Origin: Limnephilus marmoratus
Taxonomy: Eukaryota > Arthropoda > Insecta > Trichoptera > Limnephilidae
DNA length: 64,000 nucleotides
Direction: 5' to 3'
Assembly: GCA_917880885.1 (NCBI GenBank)
Contig: OU862923.1
Coordinates: 28,349,770-28,413,769, forward strand
Shown here: positions 30,364-40,776 of the stretch, one piece after another
How the letters are laid out: the number at the start of each line of letters is the position of its first letter
How positions within the stretch are numbered: position 1 is the stretch's first letter
Translations under genes and position numbers: made by a program
Notes under the pieces: generated by a model
What the model was told of the DNA's origin: nothing
Seen by the model: the letters and a program-made list of their open reading frames with translations, nothing else
Databases searched by the model: none

Positions 30364-30549
30364 AGCGATTAACAGTCTATCATTATTGTACCTTGTGATC
30401 CATGTGAGAACAAATACGTTCCAATAACCTGGAACCAGAGTTCCTCTCAACATCCCCGTTTGGGTTAATTTTGGAAGTGTAAAGACAGTGGGGAGGCGCA
30501 GTAGAATGGAAATTTATATTATGTATATTTATATTTATTACGTTTTTGA

Positions 30550-30663
30550 ATTGAAAACTTCTTTAGCACCGTTGTGATTTGAAACTCGATGAAACGAAAA
30601 TTAACGACACTACAAAGAGATGAACACATACATCTATCTACAGGATTTAGCCTGCGAGACAAT
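30550..30663 (+). repeat. Repeat family C, left half (split by LINE)
   Basis: AGCACCGTTGTGATTTGAAA, CGATGAAACGAAAA and GGATTTAGCCTGCGAGAC match the left half of the full copy at 33445. The right half resumes at 31101. Confidence 0.7.
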
Positions 30664-31100
30664 TTATTTATTTATTTATTTATCTATATAAGGTATGTTT
30701 ACATTACATTATTCGATGCCTGTCTCACTAGGGTATACCTGTGTTGAGACAGGCGTAGAGGTACATAAATGAGTATCATACATAAGAATATTTAATTATA
30801 ACATAAGAATATTTAAGGTAAGATACATACTGATTTATACAATTCAAACAGAAAGATGATTTAAATTGAGGGTTAATACCATAAAGAGAGCATTATATAG
30901 GTGAAGGAAGAGATGAATAAAGTAGTAAATCCTGTCGAATCTATATATTATATTATACATATAGGATTTTACTATTTTAATTGCTTTAATAAGGGTAAGG
31001 ACATACGTGAGATGGTAATTCTGTCTAGTTGTAATCTATTTTACAGATGTTAGCAGTAGTGTGACGTCCAATACTTATTATCCATTTCTTTATATCTTGT
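30664..31100 (-). mobile_element. LINE 3' end inserted into repeat family C
   Basis: ACAAT flanks it at 30659-30663 and 31101-31105. Reversed it ends in an AATAAATAAATAAATA tail preceded by the hairpin GCCTGTCTCA / TGAGACAGGC (30718-30727 and 30745-30754). Its sense loop begins ACACAGG and ends CTAG. No RT codons remain. Confidence 0.78.
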
Positions 31101-31232
31101 ACAATGATATAGTATAATCGCTATCCTCTTTGTGCGGTGTTTCGTGGCTTTCCCACTCTTGTCTACTTTGGATTTTGGAAGGTTTCACTTCTACTGCGTG
31201 TGAATTGCACACACTGATACTTTTTTTTATTA
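31101..31232 (+). repeat. Repeat family C, right half
   Basis: GATATAGTATAATCGC, CCTCTTTGTGCGGTG and GTGTGAATTGCACAC followed by a T-run complete the family C copy begun at 30550. Confidence 0.7.
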
Positions 31233-31690
31233 ATATTTTAAAATATTATACTTATGAATAATTCCTTTTCCAATTAATACGAGAAGCTAAAAGTTTATAC
31301 TAGGTAATTACTACATATAGTAAATATAACATTTTCCTACATATGTGAGGTTGGTAGGTACAGAAAAGTTATTATGTCCGTGTCTCAATAATATTATTAA
31401 TTAATTTATATGTAACAAACTGACATCTCAATTGATTTTAGACCCATGAAGTACAGAATTTAACTAAAATGGAATTTACCTACCTAGTCAATGTATCTAC
31501 TAGTTTATATTCACACAACTCCCATAATTTTTAAGTTTTTAAAGCGCTGAATTTAATGTAGCGTATCAGTATGTTTTTTCCATATTTTATAATAGCTGAA
31601 AAAAAAAACCTTTTTCACTTGTTCTACCTATGAAATACTAATTTTATATTTTATATGTTTTTTAAGTCTATTTTATACTTTAGGTACTTA
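31233..31690. other. AT-rich DNA, nothing recognised
   Basis: It may include 3' UTR sequence of the LINE tail that follows, but no codons can be shown. Confidence 0.35.
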
Positions 31691-31699
31691 GAAATATAA

Positions 31700-31870
31700 T
31701 ATTTTGTTTTAATATTACCCACACTCAGGCAGTGCCTTGGTGGGTTTTCATTTCTTGTTCATACTATTTGTTATTATATATTATGTTATTATATGTATAC
31801 TATTTGCTATTATACATTATATGTACAAAGAAATGAGAATAAATAAAGTTAAAAAAAAAAAAAAAAAAAA
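31700..31870 (+). mobile_element. LINE 3' tail ending in poly-A
   Basis: The hairpin arms ACCCAC / GTGGGT (31717-31722 and 31740-31745) enclose ACTCAGGCAGTGCCTTG, a variant of the ACACAGG...CTAG loop. AATAAATAAAG and about 20 A follow. A second LINE copy starts at 31871. Confidence 0.65.
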
Positions 31871-32092
31871 ATGTCACTGAAACAATTATATACAAAAGAT
31901 ATTCTAATGTACGCATTCAAAAATCAGGAAAACTTTACACAGACAAACTCGGGCCGATTCACAAGATCTACATTACAACATACATTCTACCAACCTACAA
32001 CTAAAACGACTTTTGGACAAAGAAATATGGAATACTTCTTTGTAAAATTATTTAATTTACTCCCTCTTGCAATGAAAACCATAAAAAAATAA
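31871..32092 (+). pseudogene. LINE RT C-terminal fragment
   Basis: LKQLYTKDILMYAFKNQENF and TTFGQRNMEYFFVKLFNLLP align with the fragments at 3832 and 34374. The stop after MKTIKK comes earlier than in the paralogues. The following bases still encode a related lysine-rich tail in another frame, so a frameshift near 32085 is likely. Confidence 0.75.
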
Positions 32093-32365
32093 CCGCCTTC
32101 AAAAGAAGCATAAAAATATGGATTATGGACATGGGAAGGAAGAAAATAGATTCAATTTTGCAACCCAACAAAGAATAATGCTTGTTTTGTACTTTCTTTT
32201 AGATCTAACTTCATAATTTTCCTTGGCAATATTCTAACATAGATTAGGTATTTACTTATAATTCAAAATAAAACTTGTACAATGTGTCCTTAGAACGGGG
32301 TACCCCAGTAAGGACACATTTTCTCTAAAAAACTGTAAAAAAAAATAAAAAATAAATAAATAAAA
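31871..32365 (+). mobile_element. LINE 3' end, tandem with previous tail
   Basis: After a short RT remnant the 3' UTR has a 12-bp perfect stem AATGTGTCCTTA / TAAGGACACATT (32281-32292 and 32309-32320) around a loop with GGGGTACCCC, then AAAAATAAATAAATAAA. Confidence 0.78.
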
Positions 32366-33444
32366 TATCTGTAAGAATACAAAATTGCAGACTTTCTGTC
32401 GCCATCTTTGCAATGCACTGACAATAATAAATTTTAGACAAGAGTTTGTAATAAATTCACCGTTATTTACTGGTACCTACCTACCCACTGAAATTTCGTG
32501 CAATACATAGGTATGTGTATGTACGTACCACAGACATCAAATTAGATACTTTTAAAACCTTTCTTAAATAGTCCATTTCGAAAGTGTCCTATGAGATCAA
32601 CTTTGACTTACAAACTTGCCCACATAACTTTCCAAATTGCGCCCGAACTTTCTAATAATTTCAATTTGCATTCTATGAACTCTGTTCCTTTAGTCCACCG
32701 CAAGTTTTGGGTGGCACTAACCACCGATGAACAACCAACAACAACAGCTATTGAATGGACATCGCCAGTTGACTTGATGATGTCAGCAGTGAAGGAGGGG
32801 AAACGTCCCCTAGATCCCTAAGTTCCCAATATCTACATGTTCCCTAAAGACACTGGGGTCACAGTTCAGGGAACAAGGATGCTTGGCGTAACGACGCTAT
32901 GAGAAAATCAACCAAAATTATGCTTGGAACTTGAACACAATATTAATAATAATGTGTTGATATAAATTTGTTTTAACAGTCTCAAACTTATTAGTAATTA
33001 AAACCTGTGCCTAGTCATTACCATTTTATTTGAAAATATTTATAATATTTTGATGTGTGAGTAGGTATCCAGTTAATTTATGTTTTTTTATACAATAACA
33101 GAATAACCAATAATTTTTTGTGAATAAAAATAATTAATGGTGGTGTTACCGACATCTGACGTTGGTTTGTTGAAAGCAGGTTAATGAAAACTCGTAGGCT
33201 GTGTTGAAATATTAGCTGAGGCTCAAACCTTTACCCGAGTCGTAATTTTCCATTGTAATTTTCATGTAAAAAATATTTTATTACGTATTGTTGTAGGTAT
33301 ACAACAGTATGTAATAAAGTTAGCGTTTTATATTTTGGGATTAATTATCTAATTTTGTGGAACATGATATATGAGAAAACAAGACAAACTGACAATAGAT
33401 GTAACCAGTGCGGTGAGGTCAAATAAAAGTGTACTGAAAAGCTA
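32366..33444. other. Unassigned, with a 76-codon ORF
   Basis: The plus-strand frame 32591-32821 (FWVALTTDEQPTTTAIEW inside) has a normal-looking composition but no family that I recognise. The rest is AT-rich without structure. Confidence 0.3.
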
Positions 33445-33668
33445 TGTTCTTTAGCACTGTTGTAATTTGAAACGCGATGAAACGAAAAGTAGGGACACTA
33501 AAAAGAGACAAACACATACATCTCTAGGATTTAACCTGCGAGAGAATGAGATAGTATAATCGGTCTCCTCTTTGTCCGGTGCTTCGTAGCCTCCCCACTC
33601 TTGTCTACTTTAGTTTCTGAAGGTTTCACTTATACCAAGTGTGAATTGCATACTTTGATTTTTTTTAA
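33445..33668 (+). repeat. Repeat family C, full copy
   Basis: It is the most complete copy: AGCACTGTTGTAATTTGAAA, CGATGAAACGAAAAG, GGATTTAACCTGCGAGAG, ATCGGTCTCCTCTTTG, CCCACTCTTGTCTACTTTAG and GTGTGAATTGCATAC, then a T-run. Comparison with 30550/31101 defines the LINE insertion point there. Confidence 0.72.
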
Positions 33669-33980
33669 AGCACGGTTACTTCGCATCTCGTTCCAGAGGG
33701 AAAGTTACCCAGTAAGATTGGACGATCATTGTTTTTGGCCGGTGGTCCCGAATTCAAGTCCTGAAGAGGTGAAAAAATTTAAAAATATAGGTACTTACAG
33801 AAAAATTCTACCTTAACATAAGCTCTATTATTTACCTAAAAATAAGTTAATATATTTATTCTGAGAGTCTCTCCAACTAACACCGCCTAAGCCAGTGTGA
33901 GTTGAATCTCTATCAGAATTGTTTGGTATAGTCCACACTCTGATGTCCATCAAATAAAAATACGCTTCTTAGGAATATTT
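33669..33980. other. No feature recognised
   Basis: No ORF or repeat could be supported. Confidence 0.35.
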
Positions 33981-34868
33981 ATTTATTTATTTATAACTTC
34001 TCACCATACATTCTTATTTTTTATTTTTACATACAAAAAAAATTAACCTCACTAGGACTAGGCCTGTGTTGAGATTAACTTTTATAAATTTGAGTGATTT
34101 TACACACACAAAATACTAAAATACACTACATTTAAAACACTAAAATATTATAATAAAGTAACAAATAAAAATATCATATTAGTGACCAGATGGGTAATTT
34201 AAGTATGATTAAATTTGTAACAATATAGACCATAAATAAATCTTTAATTACTATACCCACCAAGAAACAAAGCTAGTTCAAAACATCTGGGGTGACACTT
34301 CAATTTTGGCAAATGAAACTCAAATAAAATCTATTTAAAAAAAAAAGCTTATTATTCAAAAAAACAAATCTTATTATTTAAAAAAGGACAAGGATGAAAA
34401 CATAGTATGCCAATCCTCTGTTAACACAAATATCTTAACATTTTTTTTAAATTTAGCTAATGAATTGGAAGATTTAATGTAGTCTGGCAGAATATTAAAC
34501 ATAATTGGAGCTTGATATAAATATTTTCTTTGGCCAAAAGATGTTTTAGTATGTTTTGCCATAAAGTTCATTGTTGAGCCAATTCTAGTGGTATGGATTT
34601 GTTGGGTTCTTTCTGCAGATTTAGTATTGATAAAAAATCTACAAATTATTTTAGTAATGTACAGCTGTTTTATACACATAACATTAGATTCCTTGTAAAG
34701 TAGTTTAGATTGATAACGAATTTTTTTTTTGTACATGACTTTAAGAATTAATTTGTGAGCAATATTTAGTGGTTCTACATTGGACTTTAGACAGGATCCC
34801 CAGCATACCATATTGTAAGAAAGTCGAGATTGGACTAAGGCATAATGGATAGATTTTAATATAATCAA
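33981..34868 (-). mobile_element. 5'-truncated LINE with wobble-containing hairpin
   Basis: Reversed, it has RT codons, a 3' UTR, the hairpin TTAATCTCA / TGAGGTTAA (34070-34078 and 34043-34051) with a sense loop ACACAGGCCTAGTCCTAG, and an ATAAATAAATAAATA tail. The single non-Watson-Crick pair is G-U only in the LINE sense RNA. Confidence 0.8.
34374..34868 (-). pseudogene. LINE RT C-terminal domain, open frame
   Basis: An open frame of 164 codons contains LKSIHYALVQSRLSYNMVCW, LNIAHKLILKVMYKK, TSFGQRKYLYQAPIMFNILP and LAKFKKNVKIFVL. This is the region following the RT palm in a Jockey/CR1-like LINE and it runs uninterrupted to the stop. The palm and endonuclease domains are missing by 5' truncation, so it is a dead copy despite the open frame. 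Confidence 0.82.
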
Positions 34869-35924
34869 ATCTTTCAGATGTTACACGCTCAGTAACCAAA
34901 TTCCTCACCCTCTTTCTGATTTCCTCTCATTTCGCCAAACATAGGCAGAGATGAAGGTTTACTTTAACTTGACAAATCACCATATTTATAAGATCTGCAA
35001 TATTGAGTTATAACGAAAAAAATCTACGAAATTTTACTCATATTTCTACTTGTTGCAATGGAGTAGGTGTACGGAACCAGTGGCCCGCTTACTAATGGCG
35101 GTCCGTGACTTTTCAGTGAGTTAAAAAGGAAAGATTGAAAAATACGACATTATAATTTTTTTTATTTTAGGGAAGCTGTGCCTCCCTAAATTGAAAAATC
35201 TTCACACAAAAGTTATAATTGTAAAAAATTATTTTCAGCTACAACATAGATAATGTCCAATCATACCTTCCTAGCCCACATAAATTCTAGAACCGCCCCT
35301 GCATCTTACCTAAGTCGTCATATAAAAATATCTTTTAGTGGATTGATGACTTTGCCAAAAATTACTAAGGACTAAAAATAATGTTTCCCAAACCAAACTT
35401 CTAGTAGCATATGAACATCCTGTCCATTCAACGATTTTAATGCTTGATAAATAAAGAACTAAAATAACTTATTTCACTATGATTATTATGCAAAAACCTC
35501 GAGAACTTGGGTTAATGGCAAATAAGATCCATCTCAAGAAAGAAAAGATTTATTTAATTTAATAATCATTTAACCTTGTTTTTATTTTTTTTTTTGTAAA
35601 TTTCGTAAAAAAATTTCAAAAGTTTATTATTGTAATAAATTGAAGGTAGCTGATACAGCTACCCAAGTGATTTTTTGCAGAAATAATTCACATCTTTTAC
35701 AAAAACCATTTTAAAATAATAATAAAATATCTGTCGCAGGATAATCATAATATCGGGCAGATCATGATGCGCATCGCCACATCGTGATATCCCCAATTTT
35801 ACGATCGATCTACGTAATATGAAACTCCCGATAGAAGAGGGCATAAAAAATATACCTGTGTATCTATTATGTACATCGATATCAATATTGTTTTTTTTTC
35901 TTTTTTCATTTTCTTCTTTCCTCA
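34869..35924. other. Mostly unassigned; one hAT-like terminus
   Basis: CTAGAACCGCCCCTG at about 35288-35302 is the reverse of a common hAT terminus (CAGGGGCGGTTCTAG), but I find no partner or duplication. GATCATGATGCGCATCGCC near 35760 resembles the motif at 20965. Confidence 0.4.
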
Positions 35925-36365
35925 TTGCTGAGGCTGAGACTCTTGTCGGAGAGTCCCAAGAGTCCCAGCTGAGTCTCAGCTTTTCCAAGAGAGCCCCAGC
36001 TGCTCCCGTCTGGAGCCAGTGAGACTATGTCATCCCGAATTGGGGTATGTTGTGAGGCTGAAGGTGGTGTGGAGGGGAAGAGAATGATGGGAAAGTTCCT
36101 GACTATTCGGATCTGGTCACCAAACACGCCTAAAGCCATTTCAAGTAACGGTTCAATTCTAAATGGAGGTTTTACACCAGGGCAATACTGAGAGTATGTT
36201 CCACTCTGGAACGTGCGGCAAATACAAAATATATTATTTTAAAACCAATTAATTGTGGAATAACACAAATTAATCAAATAAAATGTATTTGCGCACGCCG
36301 GAATGCGACCTTCGGATTGTGAATCAAGAGTCTTACCCCTATACCACGGGAGCCTAGGGGTAAGG
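35925..36365 (-). mobile_element. SINE family A, full-length antisense copy
   Basis: In reverse it starts with the tRNA-like head (GGTATAGGGGTAAGACTC and the B-box region CCGAAGGTCGCATTCC) and GCGCAAATAC-type junction. It continues through CCCTGGTGTAAAACC, GGTGACCAGATCCGAATAG and GGCTCCAGACGGGAGCAG. Beyond it GCTGAGACTC / GAGTCTCAGC (35933 and 35970) forms a local inverted repeat. Confidence 0.75.
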
Positions 36366-37216
36366 CTCTAAGATAAGATCTATTTCCAACTGTCCTGGTG
36401 AATGAGGTTCATCTTCTCCTCGCCGTCCTGCCCTGCTTAAAGAGCCGCGGACAGTGATTTTCCAGACCCATGTGATATTTGATCAGAACAAAGCATCGGC
36501 GATCTTCTTCTGATTCTCCTGCCTTCCAGTTGTTGTCCTTAAGTTTTAGTAAAAAAGTGTAATTCATAAAATTGTTTTGCAATAATAATGTAATGGTGGC
36601 CTACCCCTGCCGGAGCGAAATATGAAATATATTGCTTGACTTGACGTAATATGGAATATGAAAGAGGCGTGCGACATCAGTTGTACATCATTTATCTCCC
36701 GTGGGGTAATATCGCCCCATCCGATGGAACTTTTTTTTACACACAGAATTTCATTTAGCTATCATCTTATATTTTACTTTTACATGTTATGAGAGATGAA
36801 TATTTGGAATTTGTAGGGATATGCTACATAATGTAATGGATTAAGAAAATACACAGACAAAATAAGACAAAACTAGTACAAATCGCATGTACCTACTAGC
36901 ATAGTTCTGTGAACACTGAACAGTAGACCTCGCGTCCAAAAAAGTGTGTTTCTTTTTTCTCTGATTTAATAAATCAAAATCAGTATTTTCTCGGAAATCA
37001 AAAGATTGGTAAGTAAGAAGGTATTTAAATATCTACCTACTTATTTAATAATATTTCCACATTTGAAAAAATAAGCGCTTCTGAACACCTTTATATTCTA
37101 TTTTCATAATAACTAGCTCGTTTTTTTGCAAATTTATGTTTTTGTAAATTGTACCATCTTACCAGATAATTTGTTTATACATATAATTTTTAAAAGATTG
37201 TATGTTACCTACCTTT
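36366..37216. other. No feature recognised
   Basis: The first 200 bp are GC-richer but have no open frame worth reporting. The rest is AT-rich. Confidence 0.35.
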
Positions 37217-37220
37217 TTAA

Positions 37221-37843
37221 GATGAAGCCATACTAAATAATGCAAAATCAAACAAAATCATATGTTTTTGTTTTGAAAAATTTGATTGCTTAGAAGTATT
37301 ATAGATGCTTCAATTAAATCCTGCGTGTAGAACATACTTTGGCCCTTAAAAGTGTCGGTCAGTTTTTTTATAAGTCTTTTAATAAGCCTAGAAAAAAATA
37401 AAGTATAATGTCTATAAAATACACTTTCATGTCCAAATTCTCCTATTTATAAATCGCTTTTCGGATATGGTTTTATTGTTTAATGTGGCAAATTCAGTTA
37501 TTTTTATAATAATCGCTAAATATGTATTTTCGCGTTGTTATTTTACAATATGGCCGGCAGTAAACGAATTTGAATTTTCAAAGTGAACTCTATGCCTTCC
37601 ACCGAAGGACTACATAACTTGTCACGCCAAATCAATTTTAAAATTTTGTTTTATTATCTACAATAAACAATGCGTAAAAAATGAGTTAATGTTTTTTACA
37701 GGCCTTTACGAAATCAACCTGTAAAAAAATCTCAAATACCTCTTTCCAACCTGTCCAAAAGCTTTTTCTCAAGTATTTTTAAACTCCTCCTATAAAAGGG
37801 TGTGAATTCCGATTTAAATTTTTTCCTGGACTATTGGATCGCC
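37221..37843 (+). mobile_element. TTAA-flanked element, copy 2 (623 bp, internally deleted)
   Basis: TTAA lies at 37217-37220 and 37844-37847. It runs GATGAAGCC...GGATCGCC. Compared with the 48579 and 51641 copies it lacks about 90 bp around the central GC-rich part and palindrome. Confidence 0.78.
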
Positions 37844-37847
37844 TTAA

Positions 37848-38205
37848 GTATTTTCCCATGAAATGCTAATTATGGATACATATTTAGAAAAATGATTTTT
37901 CGACTGTGCCTATCGGCTACCGCGGCACACGACAGGTTAAAAGAACGTAACAAAGAAATTTACAAACAAATGTAATGCTAAATGGTCGAGTTAAAACAAG
38001 ACGTAGCTACGCCCGATCAATTGCATAATATTTATTAATATTTACTTCAGCAGAATTTCTGAATAGTTTTTTATACCCAAACGGTAAGCAATCTATCCTG
38101 TAGGCACAAAAGATTTTACACAGGAATGGGATTTTTACATTTCTAATAGTTGATTCACGAAATGCCTATGTAATATATATACCTACAAAAAATCAAATGC
38201 TAAGT
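37848..38205. other. AT-rich DNA, nothing recognised
   Basis: No supported feature. Confidence 0.35.
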
Positions 38206-38693
38206 AATAGAATGAGGTTACCCTAGTAGTAACTCATCTTAACCAAAAAGCAGAACAGTTTTTGTAAATAGAATGAGGTTATCTTAGTAGTAACTCATCT
38301 TAACCAAAAAGCAGAACAGTTTTTGTAAATAGAATGAGGTTATCTTAGTAGTAACTCATCTTAACCAAAAAGCAGAACAGTTTTTGTAAATAGAATGAGG
38401 TTATCTTAGTAGTAACTCATCTTAACCAAAAAGCAGAACAGTTTTTGTAAATAGAATGAGGTTATCTTAGTAGTAACTCATCTTAACCAAAAAGCAGAAC
38501 AGTTTTTGTAAATAGAATGAGGTTATCCTAGTAGTAACTCATCTTAACCAAAAAGCAGAACAGTTTTTGTAAATAGAATGAGGTTATCTTAGTAGTAACT
38601 CATCTTAACCAAAAAGCAGAACAGTTTTTGTAAATAGAATGAGGTTATCTTAGTAGTAACTCATCTTAACCAAAAAGCAGAACAGTTTTTGTA
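38206..38693. repeat. 61-bp tandem satellite, 8 units
   Basis: Eight nearly identical 61-bp units start AATAGAATGAGGTTATC and contain TAGTAGTAACTCATC, TTAACCAAAAAGCAG and AACAGTTTTTGTA. Units 1 and 6 carry CCTAG where the others have CTTAG. There are no spacers. Such homogeneity points to recent amplification or conversion. Confidence 0.97.
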
Positions 38694-39262
38694 AATAAAA
38701 CCCTCGAACGGTGAGCTCTGGCTTCATGAAATAATATTAAAATTAAATCCTCAGTGTGGGAGATTCCAGTGTCGATATCATTACCCCAAACTGTAAAAAA
38801 AATCTAACTAAAGCAATTTATTTCTGGATTTTGTGGCTCAATTAACTCTTTTCAGCTTACAACGTCATTTCCATCGTAAGTTATAGATAGGTGATGCATT
38901 GAAAAAACGCATCTTAAATTAAAAAAATTTAATTTAGCAACTATATTTAAAATTATTGATGAAAAAAATTTTAGGTACTCATTTTTATTAATATTAACTT
39001 TGATTTGGTGGACATAGGCAGATTGGACGTAGGCAAATTGGGGGTACGCAATAACGTGGCATGCATGTAGAATCACTGGTTAAAATGCCTGAAGTCGTGT
39101 TACACTCTGTATAAAATTGCATTACTTATTTGTATTTGTGTGACTTGATTGCTAAATTCATGTAATAATAAGAGTATTAAAAATTACAAATGAAACACGT
39201 CTTTCATTACACGTGTAAAAAATAGATAGAGGGTACGGGGAACAAAAAAATTGTAGTAAAAG
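38694..39262. other. AT-rich DNA, nothing recognised
   Basis: A reverse ORF at 38852-39076 has no family signature. Confidence 0.35.
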
Positions 39263-39266
39263 ACAA

Positions 39267-39323
39267 CCTCCCCCCCCCCCCCCCCCCTTACGCCGGCTCA
39301 AAATGGTTGAAGACCACTGATCT
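39267..39323. repeat. Poly-C tract beside a hAT-like terminus
   Basis: About 18 C residues are followed by TTACGCCGGCTCAAAATGG and TTGAAGACCACTG. The latter in reverse (CAGTGGTCTTCAA) is a typical hAT end. No left partner was found. Confidence 0.5.
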
Positions 39324-40251
39324 AGTAGATAAAGGCAGATTGTCTATTTTTATGATTTGGTGAATGTAGGCAAAATTATCCATGTTTGTGTTTCCTGTAT
39401 TTTTATTATTATTTCCCGTAATTATCGGTTCGGACTGGCCACGCTTATTAGATACGAATAATTATTTGAAAAAACTTTAGATTCGCCTTAATTACTATAA
39501 AAGGAAACTTTTTGGCTTTAGGGCGGCGGAAAATAATGCATTTTAATTTTCAATTGCATAAAACCAAAATTCACTTAACGAACCGACACAGCGAAAATCC
39601 GCGGCCGTACCTGTCACTGTTATGTTGGTATCCTTGATAAATTAACAAGAGCTAATACGACTGTAGTCTGTTAATTTATCAAGGAAAATTGTGTACTTAT
39701 CAAATGCGTTTTTATAATCCTTTGCTATTAAAGGAATGCTCTGTTTTATTTAAGCAACTTGCGTACACTCAGTTATGCTTTTTAAAACGGCCATGAATCT
39801 CTTGACAAAAACATAAGTGATATTTTCGCCTATCAAAACGTTTGTAAGGGTAGCCCCCTCTCTTCCCTTCCTATCAAAGTACCCCCCCCCCCTCTCTATT
39901 TAATTCGGTAAGAGGGATGATCACCCCGGCACCCTCTGTTTAGGAAAGGGGTTGCATTGAATATTGAATTAAATAAGTGCAGTTTATGCATTTTTGGATG
40001 GTAGGTATTTATGCGTTGGTAGTTGTGATCTTTTTCTATAATCGTTGACAAATTAAGTTAATACATATATATAAATATTCTAACCATTTTTCGTGACGAC
40101 TGTTGTACAGACCTCTTTTGTAATTTATCATAAAAGTATGATGAAATATAAAATAAAAAATATAAATTGATAAAAAAAAATAATTTTCATGGGGGGAATT
40201 TAAAATACATTTACATATTAAAATTACAACCCAAAAAAAAATATTTTCAAC
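39324..40251. other. AT-rich DNA with one long palindrome
   Basis: A 17-bp perfect inverted repeat, TCCTTGATAAATTAACA (39631-39647) and its complement at 39669-39685, encloses a 21-nt loop. A further C-run lies near 39880. Otherwise nothing is recognised. Confidence 0.6.
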
Positions 40252-40776
40252 AATGCGAAACTAGCCGTCCATAATAGAGTACTGGTACCTACCCTGATGT
40301 ATGGCAGTGAGGCATGGAACTGGCAGAGGAAGGATGAAAGTAGACTGAACGCTGTAGAAATGAGATCCCTGAGGCGTATGTGTGGTAAAACCATGTATGA
40401 TCGTGTGAGAAATGTGGAAATCCGCAAAGAATGCAAGGCTGATGTAAGCGTGATGAGTAAGATCAAGAAAGGAACGCTCCGATGGTTTGGGCATGTAGAG
40501 CGAATGAACGAGGAAAGGAGTGTAAGGAGAATATATGACGAAAATGTGAATGGTAGAAGAAGTCGAGGACGCCCAAGAAAGACATGGCACGACCAAGTGA
40601 ATCAGATACTTGAGTCGGGCCATGTCAAGAGTCAGAATAATAGAAGAGAATGTATGAGACGTTGTATGAATGTAAACGAGGCAAGGAATGTGTGCCAAGA
40701 CCGGGATGTTTGGCGGTCCGTTCTATCTGCCTACCCCTGCGGGGAAACGGCGTGATGGTTAGTTAGTTAGTTAGCC
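40252..40776 (+). pseudogene. LINE RT C-terminal domain with (TTAG)n tail
   Basis: The frame opens at 40252 with NAKLAVHNRVLVPTLMYGSE and continues through LRRMCGKTMYDRVRN, LRWFGHVERMNEER, RRSRGRPRKTWHDQV and CQDRDVWRSV. It ends LSAYPCGETA and the stop at 40753-40755, directly followed by about four TTAG units. The order MYGSE-W, RWFGHV-RM and GRPR--W is characteristic of the C-terminal end of an RT ORF in a LINE group different from the hairpin-tailed copies here. It is 5' truncated but unbroken over 168 codons, suggesting a young insertion. No target duplication is obvious. Confidence 0.85.

Noticed and set aside
35041..35302. Complete hAT element between CAGTGGCCCGC and CCGCCCCTG
   Set aside because: The ends do not match each other well and flanks show no 8-bp duplication; only the right terminus is credible.
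38206..38693. CRISPR array
   Set aside because: Direct repeats are contiguous with no unique spacers, there are no cas genes, and the context is eukaryotic.
39650..39672. T7-promoter-like TAATACGACT
   Set aside because: Only the first ten bases match; it lies in the loop of a palindrome and is a chance match.
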